Virus record (IMG/VR): IMGVR_UViG_3300004097_001262
Location: 1 to 25,205 of that record
Reading direction: 5' to 3' (one strand)
Origin: a virus
Length of the DNA: 25,205 nucleotides
Shown: positions 6,822 to 14,767 of the stretch, piece after piece
Numbering within the stretch: position 1 is the stretch's first letter
Layout: each line of letters begins with the position of its first letter
The notes under the pieces: model-generated
What the model was told of the DNA's origin: nothing
Databases searched by the model: none
The model's input: only the letters and a program-made list of their open reading frames with translations
Made by a program: the position numbers and the translations under genes

Positions 6822-7109
6822 TTATTTCCTAGTAGTTTTAATAGTATAAGTTTGTGTACATTTGATTGCAGTTCTATATATTTCAAGACCTGTTTCAGTT
6901 GTACGAATTTCCATAGCAGGTCTACTCCACTTACCTAACGCTACATGATATACGTAGTCTAAGGTGTCAGTTAGGATATGGTCCGTTATTACCATGCTAC
7001 CTAACGTCCACAACGCATTGACTGCACATTTACATACGGGACCTTCCGTCCATTCGCGACCCGGTGATAAATTAGGTGAGTCCAGCGTGGTTACATTTGT
7101 TATCTTCAC
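6822..7109 (-). CDS. Hypothetical small protein, 95 aa
   Basis: Unrecognised 95-residue protein with a GTG start at 7109, preceded by CGGGAG at about 9-10 bases. A central Cys pair, CKCAVNAL, is present, but there is no zinc-finger spacing with a second pair. The C-terminus is basic (TYTIKTTRK). It lies between a small acidic helical protein and the membrane-protein pair in the long minus-strand array, with gaps of 1-6 bases that point to cotranscription. Confidence 0.65.
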   Translation of the reverse strand: MKITNVTTLDSPNLSPGREWTEGPVCKCAVNALWTLGSMVITDHILTDTLDYVYHVALGKWSRPAMEIRTTETGLEIYRTAIKCTQTYTIKTTRK

Positions 7110-7115
7110 GATTAA

Positions 7116-7394
7116 CTACTCCCGGTTAGGTAAGCGGTGTTCTCTAATAACGGGCATGACTTCAGTCTTAAAATAAGTCATCCAGCTAGTTACAGATAAA
7201 TCATCGTCTAGACAAGTACGAGCATCTATAGTAGATACTGATAGAGAGGATAGTTGAATACGCCAAAAGTTATTAGCGTCTGCAATTTGTTCTTGGTCGG
7301 TTTGTCCGGATACTTCTACGTACATATCCTCGAACCGATTAGCTGTGTCTTGGTCGATATGTTTTAACATGTCGACGATAATAGATTTTAACAT
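7116..7394 (-). CDS. Hypothetical small acidic protein, 92 aa
   Basis: Unrecognised 92-residue acidic, mostly helical protein without membrane segments. ATG 7394 follows TAGGAGTTAGAA, a strong ribosome-binding site. There are 70 bases between it and the SLOG gene upstream, the largest gap inside this array, so an internal promoter there is possible; I saw no clear one. Confidence 0.7.
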   Translation of the reverse strand: MLKSIIVDMLKHIDQDTANRFEDMYVEVSGQTDQEQIADANNFWRIQLSSLSVSTIDARTCLDDDLSVTSWMTYFKTEVMPVIREHRLPNRE

Positions 7395-7464
7395 TTCTAA
7401 CTCCTACGTAGATGACTTCAATTTAACGTCATACGTTCTATAAATTTAATTTGTGGTTTATCAA

Positions 7465-8094
7465 TTAGTAGATAAGTACTCTAGTTGGTAACTTGGCTTT
7501 CTTAGCTATGTCTAACATGTGTTTACTCCCAAGACTCTTTAGATTCCAACAGAGTGCAAGACGATTTGCGTAAACAGACATTTCAACGTTACGTAGATAA
7601 CCAGCATGTTTTCCTATAGACCAGTCAGCAGGGAAACGCTTAATACTGTAACCACGCTCCTCAGCATAGCGTTCCCCTAGTACGTCCGCACCCTTGGCAG
7701 TACCAGAGACTATCTCTATCTCATTTTTAGGCTTACCTAATAGTAATCTATCCATGAAGAGGCAGAGGGCATGGTAGTTATTAAACGTTCTGCCCCCAGC
7801 AATTATTATTCTATACTTCTTCAAAGGAGGGTTAGGGATGTCCGCAATTATAGTACCTGATAAAAAACTATCTCTAGGTACTTCAACCGCTACTTTACCT
7901 TTGTAATGTTTAGTACCGTAATAATCCTCGTTACGTTCTATCCAGAATACCTCCTTTTCAGAAAATACATACTCAGGGTCTTTGGCTATTAGACTAACAG
8001 CCTCGGCAGTTAGACGTACGTTATTAACTCGTTTAGTTTCATTAAATTTAGTAACCATGACCGTATGATTACCGGTAAATAACATATCGTCCAT
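7465..8094 (-). CDS. SLOG-type Rossmann protein (DUF2493-like)
   Basis: The product has 209 residues. Residues about 93-209 fit the DUF2493/SLOG family of DprA-like Rossmann folds: KYRIIIAGGRTFNN (93-106), then IVSGTAKGADVLGERYAEERG (128-148), and FPADWSIGKHAGYLRNVEM (154-172). These are the glycine-rich nucleotide-binding elements of that family. The first 90 residues are an additional unknown domain. SLOG proteins bind nucleotides or nucleotide-derived ligands, and the precise ligand here is unknown. ATG 8094 has AGGGGG 6 bases upstream and starts 10 bases after the stop of the UvsX-like gene, so the two are cotranscribed. Bacterial DprA, also SLOG, loads RecA on ssDNA, so a link to the recombinase is conceivable but unproven. 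Confidence 0.83.
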   Translation of the reverse strand: MDDMLFTGNHTVMVTKFNETKRVNNVRLTAEAVSLIAKDPEYVFSEKEVFWIERNEDYYGTKHYKGKVAVEVPRDSFLSGTIIADIPNPPLKKYRIIIAGGRTFNNYHALCLFMDRLLLGKPKNEIEIVSGTAKGADVLGERYAEERGYSIKRFPADWSIGKHAGYLRNVEMSVYANRLALCWNLKSLGSKHMLDIAKKAKLPTRVLIY

Positions 8095-8104
8095 AAACGA
8101 CCCC

Positions 8105-9508
8105 CTAGACGGTAACTGTTAACTTCTTCATCCAGTAAGGATGGTAGGTTCCAGCACGCATATTTAATAAATCCATAGTGCTAAGGAAGTTTAATGGATG
8201 CTGTTGTTCCTTAAACGTCCAATAGCCGCGTGTATTAAGTAATACGTCCCAATCATAGCCTTTAGCTTTAAGGTCTTCAAATAGTTCTTTAGGCGTACAC
8301 AATAGCCCTTCTGGTAAATTCTTCCACAGTGTAGTAATCTGACACAGTTCAGAAGTTATTTCAATAGCACGTTGTAGTAGCTGGTCGTTGGCAATTTTAT
8401 TACGAATGGTAGTTCTATTTAAAACAACGTCAGGACGAAGTTCCATACAGAAGTTCTGGTCATTACCACCTAAACCAAACTTACGTTCTTTACAGTAGTT
8501 ATATTCAGTTAAACCAACTAACATACCTTCGGATTGCGAAACGATAATGTTAAAGGGTAATCCAGATACACCTGACTTAGAACGTAGTGCTTGTACAGTT
8601 ACCTGTTGTAAATCAGTATCACCTACTTGACGGTCATTCTTACCACGTGGCCATAATGGAGTTTTATCTGTTTTGTTTTGCTTAACCGTTGCACCAGAAC
8701 ACTGATATAGTACGTTAGTTAAAAAGGAAAAGTTCTTAGGTACACGTTTGAAAATAGTTTTCTGTTTCATGAACCCTAAACGTTTCTGTGGAGGAGCGTA
8801 TGGGTCTAGTTGAATCTCATCATCTAGATGGGCAGTCATTATCATAAATAAACTATTACGAGATGTAATGCCGGGTAACTCAGCTATCATTTGAGACTTC
8901 GCAGCAGAGGCTTTCATAGCTTCCATGTTACGGCCAGACTCACCGATTTCATTTTTCTCTATCATGCCATCTACCGCGTCGATAGGCATTTGCGACATCG
9001 AATCTATTTCAGCCAAGGTAGGTTTAGGCATTTTAATAACTTCACCCTTAGTATTAATGAATGGTGTAGTAACCTGTAAGTCCTTCTTATTAGCCATTTT
9101 AGTTTTCAAGAACGACTTAAGGGCTTCGAACCATTTATTACCAGACATTACGGTATCGGTAATATGTACCACACCCTCTTCATCTAAGTCACGGTCAGTA
9201 AGATATAGAAACGATTTAGATATCTGTTCCATACGTGCAGGAGTCAGAGAGTTCTCTGTGTCGTATATTAACCCAAGTTCAACGAAGTATCGATTAATAA
9301 TAGAAAGGGTAAAGAAATGCGATACAGTGGACTTGTACGTATTACCTCTACCACACACACCGATAATATGTGAGTAGCCTGCGGATAAAATAGATTCCCC
9401 GTGTTCACCAGTATAATAGGTGCCAGTTGGAATGTCAAAGAGACAACCTACGTTCATGGTAGGTCGAAGCTTAGCTACTTTAGTAAAGAAATCATTAGGG
9501 TTAGTCAT
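8105..9508 (-). CDS. UvsX/RecA-like recombinase ATPase
   Basis: The 467-residue protein has a RecA core. The Walker A is GRGNTYKS (53-60), with Tyr where RecA has Gly before the Lys, as in T4 UvsX (GPSKSFKS). DTENSLTP (83-90) matches the DAEHALDP motif of RecA with its catalytic Glu (E85). EIDSMSQM (167-174) matches the Walker B VDSVAAL, and SLFMIMTAHLDDE (219-231) matches the strand leading to loop L1. It is longer than RecA (about 350) and UvsX (about 390), with extra sequence after the core. It probably forms filaments on ssDNA for strand exchange and recombination-dependent replication; an alternative is a RecA-fold ATPase with another role. ATG 9508 begins the long minus-strand array. 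Its leader contains AATAATGAGAGG. Confidence 0.82.
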   Translation of the reverse strand: MTNPNDFFTKVAKLRPTMNVGCLFDIPTGTYYTGEHGESILSAGYSHIIGVCGRGNTYKSTVSHFFTLSIINRYFVELGLIYDTENSLTPARMEQISKSFLYLTDRDLDEEGVVHITDTVMSGNKWFEALKSFLKTKMANKKDLQVTTPFINTKGEVIKMPKPTLAEIDSMSQMPIDAVDGMIEKNEIGESGRNMEAMKASAAKSQMIAELPGITSRNSLFMIMTAHLDDEIQLDPYAPPQKRLGFMKQKTIFKRVPKNFSFLTNVLYQCSGATVKQNKTDKTPLWPRGKNDRQVGDTDLQQVTVQALRSKSGVSGLPFNIIVSQSEGMLVGLTEYNYCKERKFGLGGNDQNFCMELRPDVVLNRTTIRNKIANDQLLQRAIEITSELCQITTLWKNLPEGLLCTPKELFEDLKAKGYDWDVLLNTRGYWTFKEQQHPLNFLSTMDLLNMRAGTYHPYWMKKLTVTV

Positions 9509-9610
9509 TAGGACTGGCCTCTCATTATTTAAGAATAGGTTATTATTACAAAAGATTTATCTATTCTGTTTAATTTTATGTCTATAAACACAATTCTTGG
9601 AGTAAACCTT

Positions 9611-10438
9611 ATGTCACTATTTATAACGCCTGCGTGGAATCACACCTTAGCTTTAATTAGCGTAGAGGCTGTATCTACACAAACAACAAATTCACCGGGC
9701 GATATAAGTCGTCTACCACTTTTCATTTCACGCTTCCTTTCAGATATAGAAAAGATATTTGATAAAAATACTTACGTCGCTGATAAAACGGCTATGATTA
9801 CTAAGTTCGATAAAGTACTTAGAGACAACAAATATGTATCTCTAACAGGTATAGAGATGTTTAGACCTACTGGTCTACAAGTACCATATATCGAATATGT
9901 GAAGGTATTAGAGTTGTGGCATCGAGAATTAATTGATGTAGAAGAACGTTTATTAGCGCCATTAAGTAAGTGGGTAGCGTCTATGTTAGGTGACCCTAGT
10001 AAATTAAAACATCTTACTAGTATAGATAAGTTTGATTTAATTGACGAAGTTGCTTTAGTGACCGCCATGCGTGGAACTGTTGCCGAAAAGGACCGTGGTA
10101 CTTCAACGTCTTACGGACAATTAATTCAACGTAATAGTGATTGGAATATAGTGACCGCTACTGTTAATGAAATGTATAAAGAATATTTAGCTAGTACTCC
10201 AGCTAATATACATAAAACTATCACCGGCATTTCGGAGAACATCAATTTATTACTCACTCGCATTAATGAAAATCCATCGACCTATACAGTATCTGGTAGT
10301 GTAGTTAATACGCTAGCTAAAGTATTACATCGCATTGGTAGAGAAGTGGAGTTATATGGCGTACACGGATATAACTTAAAGGTCATGGTAAATAACTTAG
10401 ACCAAAACCATACTCGTTTAAACGAAATTCTAAAGTAG
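9611..10438 (+). CDS. Possible virion structural protein, 275 aa
   Basis: I do not recognise a domain. The protein is 275 residues, soluble and mostly helical, without a signal peptide. A single plus-strand gene between a recombinase operon and an RNase H operon recalls the gene order of phiKZ-like phages, where a virion protein lies between the UvsX-like and RNase H genes; this is from memory and weak. The frame is open from ATG 9578, but that codon has no ribosome-binding site, while ATG 9611 has GGAG 8 bases upstream, so I chose 9611. The 5' leader 9541-9610 probably carries the promoter. It is followed by a strong palindromic terminator. Confidence 0.7.
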   Translation: MSLFITPAWNHTLALISVEAVSTQTTNSPGDISRLPLFISRFLSDIEKIFDKNTYVADKTAMITKFDKVLRDNKYVSLTGIEMFRPTGLQVPYIEYVKVLELWHRELIDVEERLLAPLSKWVASMLGDPSKLKHLTSIDKFDLIDEVALVTAMRGTVAEKDRGTSTSYGQLIQRNSDWNIVTATVNEMYKEYLASTPANIHKTITGISENINLLLTRINENPSTYTVSGSVVNTLAKVLHRIGREVELYGVHGYNLKVMVNNLDQNHTRLNEILK

Positions 10439-10443
10439 TAACG

Positions 10444-10486
10444 GCATAAAGAAAGAGAGTAGTTCCTAGGAACTACTCTCCTATGC
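10444..10486. terminator. Bidirectional palindromic terminator (GCATA-flanked)
   Basis: A perfect 26-bp palindrome at 10455-10480 (half-site GAGAGTAGTTCCT) lies between the converging stops at 10438 and 10490. It is flanked by GCATA (10444-10448) and TATGC (10482-10486), which extend the inverted repeat outward. On the minus strand the stem is followed by TTTCTTTATGCC. The same layout recurs at 15342-15379 and 19933-19971. Confidence 0.8.
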
Positions 10487-10489
10487 GGA

Positions 10490-10900
10490 CTAACCCATAG
10501 CTTGAACTGTAGTGAGTCTCAGCATCGATTGTATTAACTTAAAGACCAACATGATATCATTGGTCTGGTCGGTAATATTATCGTACTGTAACCAAAACGG
10601 CGTCGCTGCTAATATAGTATCTAAGGTCAGTTGGTTGTGAACCACTGCGTTTCTATCAATATCACCTAAAGCGGTGTCTCCCCAAATCTTATTAGTAAAT
10701 AAGGCGGGTAAATCGAAACTTCCTACATTAGGCGTTAAACCGTCCACCTTTTCGTGTAACTGAGCGTAGTTGTATTTAGTATGACATCGGTCTGCTAAAT
10801 GCGTGTACAGCGTAGTTATGAAAAAGAGCCGTCTTAACTTCGTTGGTGTAATGGCGCGTATAAACGAATTCTTAACGGGTAGGGTTTTGACGAGTAACAT
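10490..10900 (-). CDS. Hypothetical phage protein, 136 aa
   Basis: Unrecognised 136-residue protein with a basic N-terminus (KLRRLFFITTLYTHLADRCH) and a helical C-terminus, IMLVFKLIQSMLRLTTV. These hydrophobic stretches are amphipathic rather than clear membrane helices. It is the last gene of the minus-strand operon that includes RNase H, starts 19 bases after its stop, and ends at a palindromic terminator. ATG 10900 is preceded by AAGGAG at about 9 bases. Confidence 0.7.
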   Translation of the reverse strand: MLLVKTLPVKNSFIRAITPTKLRRLFFITTLYTHLADRCHTKYNYAQLHEKVDGLTPNVGSFDLPALFTNKIWGDTALGDIDRNAVVHNQLTLDTILAATPFWLQYDNITDQTNDIMLVFKLIQSMLRLTTVQAMG

Positions 10901-10919
10901 AAAGATACTCCTTGGTTGA

Positions 10920-12341
10920 TTAAATGACTCGTAGATTAGAGTGTGCTGCTGCCCATATACCTATACCCCCATCACATTTGATGATAGACGCGCATCTAAA
11001 ACCATGCTTAGATTCGGGCCAAGTCATAACAAATACTTTAGGGTTAAGTTTAGAAATACCGGACAAAGCATTTCTAGTAGGTAAATCTACGCCTAGTGTC
11101 ATGCAGATAGAAATGTCCTTTTCTATTCCATCAGCACTATACTTTATAGGTACGTCGATTGATTTAGTACTAACTGATATCGCTTTATTAAAAGTCGTTT
11201 TAGCATTGACTTTAATAGGCGTATCATATAATAGCTCAGTCACGTCGGTGACTACATACCCATCACCTAGGTTGTCGTGTCTAAATTCATTTAACTGAAT
11301 CTCCAATAACGCTAAAGTATCTATTAAGTTAAATACTAACCGAGGAGGCTTACATTCAATAGTTAACGGTAACTCATCTACATTTTCTATATCACGTGTA
11401 TTACCAGTACCGCCCAATTCTCCTCTACTTTTAGGTCTAGGTTTTAGGTGTAGAAATGCGTTATCTTTAACATCGTTAAATACCCTACCGTTAAAGATAT
11501 TATCTAGACGTCCAATGAAGATACTAGTTTCTTTATTAGCAACCAATATATTCTGATAAGTTCTAATTGATTCTAATACAGGTTCAGGTTCATCTAGAAT
11601 AACTACAGAATGTATAGTGTCGGAAATCTTCTTACCTATCAATTCATCCAACTTACCATGACTACCGCAATGATATACGTATTTACCATCTTCGGTTAAA
11701 ATGGAGGCATCCGGGTGAGATGCAAAATACCATCTAGGTGCGGATAGTAGTTTATGATACGGAGGTGTTTTAAACGTATTATGTTTATTAACAGGGGATT
11801 CTAAAAGAAAGCGTGTATGCTCTCCCTTCTGTCCACCTATAATACCCATAGAAGCTCCACGGTCAGCAAATTCATTACCTTTATTACCAGAGTGACCCTT
11901 TACCCATTCCCATTTAACTTTGCCTTCATAGTCGTTTACAGTAGATATGAGTTCTTGCCAATAACTTTTATTCCTTACAGGTTCCCCATCACGTTTCACC
12001 CAGCCACGTTTAATCCAACCCGGTACATATTTAGTAAAACTATCTAATACATACTTACTATCAGTTTTAATAGTAACCACTTCTACATTTTTAGCTGCAG
12101 CTAATTTAACCCCTTCCGTGGCAGCCACTAGCTCAGCAACGTTATTGGTGGCAATGTGCTCGTCACTACCCTCAGCCTTTAGTATAATACTGCCCCAACT
12201 ATCGTAAACAGTACCGCCTATATTACCGTGGATTCCCCAGCCTCCAATACCGGGATTTGGTTTAGCACCACCATCCGAAAATATCGTAGCCTCTTTTACG
12301 GATTTAACTTTATCTTTTTCTTCTACTTTTTTATCTGACAT
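10920..12341 (-). CDS. rnhA: RNase HI fused to a large uncharacterised domain
   Basis: The product has 473 residues, against about 155 for ordinary RNase HI. Residues about 15-168 are a full type-1 RNase H: FSDGGAKPNPGIGGWG with catalytic D23, NNVAELVAATEG with E70, IKTDSKYVLD with D94, and VKGHSGNKGNEFADRGA with H150 and D160. It should cleave RNA in RNA:DNA hybrids, for example primers or R-loops, using Mg2+. The remaining 300 residues contain no motif I recognise; a Cys/His-containing YVYHCGSHGK lies near 220-235. ATG 12341 follows TGGGGCAAACC. A promoter-like TATAAT and a palindrome lie just upstream, after a terminator, so this is probably the first gene of a two-gene operon. The gene name applies only to the N-terminal domain. 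Confidence 0.9.
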   Translation of the reverse strand: MSDKKVEEKDKVKSVKEATIFSDGGAKPNPGIGGWGIHGNIGGTVYDSWGSIILKAEGSDEHIATNNVAELVAATEGVKLAAAKNVEVVTIKTDSKYVLDSFTKYVPGWIKRGWVKRDGEPVRNKSYWQELISTVNDYEGKVKWEWVKGHSGNKGNEFADRGASMGIIGGQKGEHTRFLLESPVNKHNTFKTPPYHKLLSAPRWYFASHPDASILTEDGKYVYHCGSHGKLDELIGKKISDTIHSVVILDEPEPVLESIRTYQNILVANKETSIFIGRLDNIFNGRVFNDVKDNAFLHLKPRPKSRGELGGTGNTRDIENVDELPLTIECKPPRLVFNLIDTLALLEIQLNEFRHDNLGDGYVVTDVTELLYDTPIKVNAKTTFNKAISVSTKSIDVPIKYSADGIEKDISICMTLGVDLPTRNALSGISKLNPKVFVMTWPESKHGFRCASIIKCDGGIGIWAAAHSNLRVI

Positions 12342-12373
12342 GGTTTGCCCCAGAGATTAAATTATTACAATAC

Positions 12374-12400
12374 ATTATACTACTCTGTAATCTGTTACAG
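12374..12400 (-). promoter_or_regulatory. Candidate promoter with operator-like palindrome for the RNase H gene
   Basis: On the minus strand a TATAAT hexamer (12379-12374) lies 33 bases upstream of ATG 12341. Five bases upstream of it is an inverted repeat, CTGTAATCTGTTACAG (12385-12400), with 6-bp arms and a 4-base centre. The arms occupy the -35/spacer zone, so they could be an activator or repressor site; no TTGACA-like -35 is present. It sits between the upstream operon's terminator and the RNase H start. Confidence 0.45.
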
Positions 12401-12406
12401 ACTACG

Positions 12407-12433
12407 GCATAAAGGGCGTCCGGTGGGACGCCC
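12407..12433 (-). terminator. Terminator after the spanin-like pair
   Basis: GGGCGTCC (12414-12421) and GGACGCCC (12426-12433) form an 8-bp G+C-rich stem with a 4-base loop. On the minus strand the stem is followed by TTTATGCCG, the same tail seen after the other hairpins in this window instead of a long U run. It lies 11 bases past the stop at 12444 and separates this operon from the RNase H operon. Confidence 0.75.
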
Positions 12434-12443
12434 GTATATTATA

Positions 12444-12947
12444 CTATTCACATAGTTTATTGTATTCACGTATACTTTCTTCAAATAGTTTAGTAATAAC
12501 GTCGGTATGTCGTTTTAACGCACTATTGTATCGTAACTGTAAATTCCATAACTCTGATTTAGTTACATGTTCAGGTATGGTAGGTTTTACTGGAAACGGA
12601 GGTAGGGTAGGTATTATGAATTCACCAGCATCACAGCTAGTCGTCTCTATATCAAACCTGTCTTCTAAGTATACTGTAAGGTCATCTATATAAACTGATA
12701 TATAACTGTTATAGTGTCGAAGGTCATTCATATATGGAATTAACGTACTGGTATATGTAGTCTCTCCATCAAAACCTATATAATCATTTTTATTCGGAGG
12801 AGGTAATAACTCTCCCGGTACTTCCGTCCTTATGAACTCGAATACCGGTCTAGGAATAGGCTCCTTATGGTCTACTGGTGGAGATGGTGCTGGTACTGCA
12901 GTACAGCCTAGCAGTGTCATAGCCGACACAAACAATAACTTTTTCAC
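12444..12947 (-). CDS. Lipoprotein, probable outer-membrane spanin subunit
   Basis: The 167-residue product starts MKKLLFVSAMTLLGC, a short type II signal peptide with an LLGC lipobox, so Cys15 would be lipidated after cleavage. The mature N-terminus is proline-rich (AVPAPSPP, EPIPRP, LPPPNKN), as in Rz1-type o-spanins. The rest is soluble with a helical C-terminus. It follows a coiled-coil membrane protein after 3 bases, the order expected of an i-spanin/o-spanin pair that fuses inner and outer membranes at lysis. It is longer than typical o-spanins, so another lipoprotein role, such as superinfection exclusion, remains possible. The GTG start at 12947 has GAGG 10 bases upstream. No endolysin lies next to it. 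Confidence 0.75.
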   Translation of the reverse strand: MKKLLFVSAMTLLGCTAVPAPSPPVDHKEPIPRPVFEFIRTEVPGELLPPPNKNDYIGFDGETTYTSTLIPYMNDLRHYNSYISVYIDDLTVYLEDRFDIETTSCDAGEFIIPTLPPFPVKPTIPEHVTKSELWNLQLRYNSALKRHTDVITKLFEESIREYNKLCE

Positions 12948-12950
12948 AAG

Positions 12951-13406
12951 TCATATACCTCTATAGTCTTTTAACATCTTAGCCATTTCCTCATCAGCCT
13001 GTACTACGGGTGGTTTGACTACCGTTTTTTTCAAAGCAGCGGCTAACTGTAGTTTAGTCGAGGCTAAAGCGCCTTTCAATTCACGCAATTCATAATTCAA
13101 CGTATCGTGGAGTTTTTCATATTCCTTAATCTCCGCGACATACGCATCATTAAGTTTTTGTATTCTATCAAAACGCTTAACGCGTTCAGCTAATAACGCC
13201 TTCTCAGTAGCTAAGGCTATGTTAGCTTTAGCGCGAACTTGCATCTCGGTATAGATGTCCGCTCCCACATAAACCGTTCCCACCCAAACTACTACTATCA
13301 ATGACAATAGGGTGGTGTTTTTACTTTTAGACTTCCCTTTGTTATCGAACATAGTTATAAGGAAGGGAAGGAATTGTGGCAAAGCTCTTAAAAAAGAGAC
13401 TAACAT
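12951..13406 (-). CDS. Coiled-coil membrane protein, probable inner-membrane spanin subunit
   Basis: The product has 151 residues. A hydrophobic N-terminus (MLVSFLRALPQFLPFLITMF) is followed by a basic KGKSKSK loop and a clear membrane helix (about 32-52, LLSLIVVVWVGTVYVGADIY). Residues about 55-135 are charged and helical, with heptad-like Leu/Ile spacing, consistent with a periplasmic coiled coil. This is the i-spanin (Rz) design with an added N-terminal segment. The next gene is a proline-rich lipoprotein, supporting a spanin pair. The frame is open to 13433, but ATG 13406 has GGAGG 6 bases upstream and is chosen. Inference only; other membrane-anchored coiled-coil roles are possible. Confidence 0.75.
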   Translation of the reverse strand: MLVSFLRALPQFLPFLITMFDNKGKSKSKNTTLLSLIVVVWVGTVYVGADIYTEMQVRAKANIALATEKALLAERVKRFDRIQKLNDAYVAEIKEYEKLHDTLNYELRELKGALASTKLQLAAALKKTVVKPPVVQADEEMAKMLKDYRGI

Positions 13407-13453
13407 TATGTACCTCCATTTTAATTTAAACACAGATATAGGGGTTTAAAGCG

Positions 13454-14767
13454 ATGATTACCATAAAGGGTTTCGTTACTATAAACAGTAAAGTAAACAA
13501 TATAGAAAATAGCGTTTCTCCTATTGGAGAATTATCACCCAAGAGTAATAGTTACAGTATGGATAGAGGTGATTTTACGCACGTAGACTACCCTTCAGTA
13601 CGACTAACTACATTCTCTACCTTAGATGAAACGGGTAAGGAAACAACATTATCACAAGACTTTTTTAACCATGCTTTAAAAATTGCTAGCTGGATTAATT
13701 CTATATCTACCACGGGTGAAATAACCTCAGATGTACAATCGCTAGTAACTGCAATTAGAACATCAGTCCATAATATTGCTGACGCTTTAGAGGTTGACGA
13801 AATAGTTGTTGATAATGGTACGTATATGCCTACCTACATTCAGTGGGTTTTCAATGGCGTGACATTTAAACTATGGTTCACTAACGACGCATTTGAAGCG
13901 CAGTATGACGAGTCTGAATTTAAAGTTATTGCACCTATGGCAACGCTAAATGATTTCCATAGACCATACTCGGAAGTATTCCATTTAGTAGACAGTAGTG
14001 TAACGGTCATGTTACCTCGTGTCAACGATATTTCCGAAGAGTCACCGTATACCAAACTACAGTCGGTTGATGTGGAATGGGTAGACGTAGCCACTGCAAT
14101 GAAATCTACTACTACATGGTTAGTGGCAATTTATGGCGAGGCTGGTAATAATCCAGATTCAATTAGAAATGCCCTAGTAGATTATATCTTAGAAAACAGC
14201 GACTTTACAGAAGCTGAATGGTATAATGTTTTCCCGCTATTGTTTAGACCTACCGAATTTGTTATTGTACCCGCATGGCATCGCTACAGTATGCCTGACG
14301 TAAGTGGAACTGCTGGAAATTATTCTCCTACTATTCCATATCGCGATATGTTGCCCATGATAACACAACCCACTATTAACTACGACGCTGAACATCGTTT
14401 AGAAAACATGACATGTACTACTGCGGTTTATAAATCATTAGGTTTAGTATCTGTTGGTAACATAGGTAATGCTGATGGTATATTTAGTTTAGATGAGAAA
14501 TTTAAAGATTATCTAATTCGTGAATCGGATGCCGTAGACTATAATGAAATAAATCCAGTTACACAAAACTGGATGTACTTACTTCACCGTATGTTAATTA
14601 TAGCAGAAACCATGGATGTCTATACGCCGTTGGAATCTGGCTTTAGTAGACTACGACGTAATGACGTAACCTTCTTAGTATCCAAATATTTAGATGTAAA
14701 TTATCTGGTGGTTACCAAAGAAAGTTTTAAGGATTATTTCAATGAAGATACTGACACCGTCTCTTAA
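13454..14767 (+). CDS. Probable virion structural protein, 437 aa
   Basis: The 437-residue acidic, soluble protein has no signal peptide or membrane segment. Many Thr, Ser, Asp and aromatic residues and a mixed strand/helix look suggest a structural or baseplate protein, but no domain is recognised. AGGGG lies about 10 bases upstream of ATG 13454, in a 47-base divergent gap that must also serve the spanin-like genes. Its end overlaps the next gene by 26 bases, so the two products are probably made together. Location among spike and fibre genes is the main reason for the virion suggestion. Confidence 0.65.
   Translation: MITIKGFVTINSKVNNIENSVSPIGELSPKSNSYSMDRGDFTHVDYPSVRLTTFSTLDETGKETTLSQDFFNHALKIASWINSISTTGEITSDVQSLVTAIRTSVHNIADALEVDEIVVDNGTYMPTYIQWVFNGVTFKLWFTNDAFEAQYDESEFKVIAPMATLNDFHRPYSEVFHLVDSSVTVMLPRVNDISEESPYTKLQSVDVEWVDVATAMKSTTTWLVAIYGEAGNNPDSIRNALVDYILENSDFTEAEWYNVFPLLFRPTEFVIVPAWHRYSMPDVSGTAGNYSPTIPYRDMLPMITQPTINYDAEHRLENMTCTTAVYKSLGLVSVGNIGNADGIFSLDEKFKDYLIRESDAVDYNEINPVTQNWMYLLHRMLIIAETMDVYTPLESGFSRLRRNDVTFLVSKYLDVNYLVVTKESFKDYFNEDTDTVS

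Noticed and set aside
8925-9377. Plus-strand open frame of 150 codons inside the recombinase gene
   Set aside because: It is fully antisense to a gene with clear RecA motifs, has no ribosome-binding site, and its product has no recognisable features.
10924-11298. Plus-strand open frame of 124 codons
   Set aside because: Antisense to the C-terminal part of the RNase H gene; no start signal.
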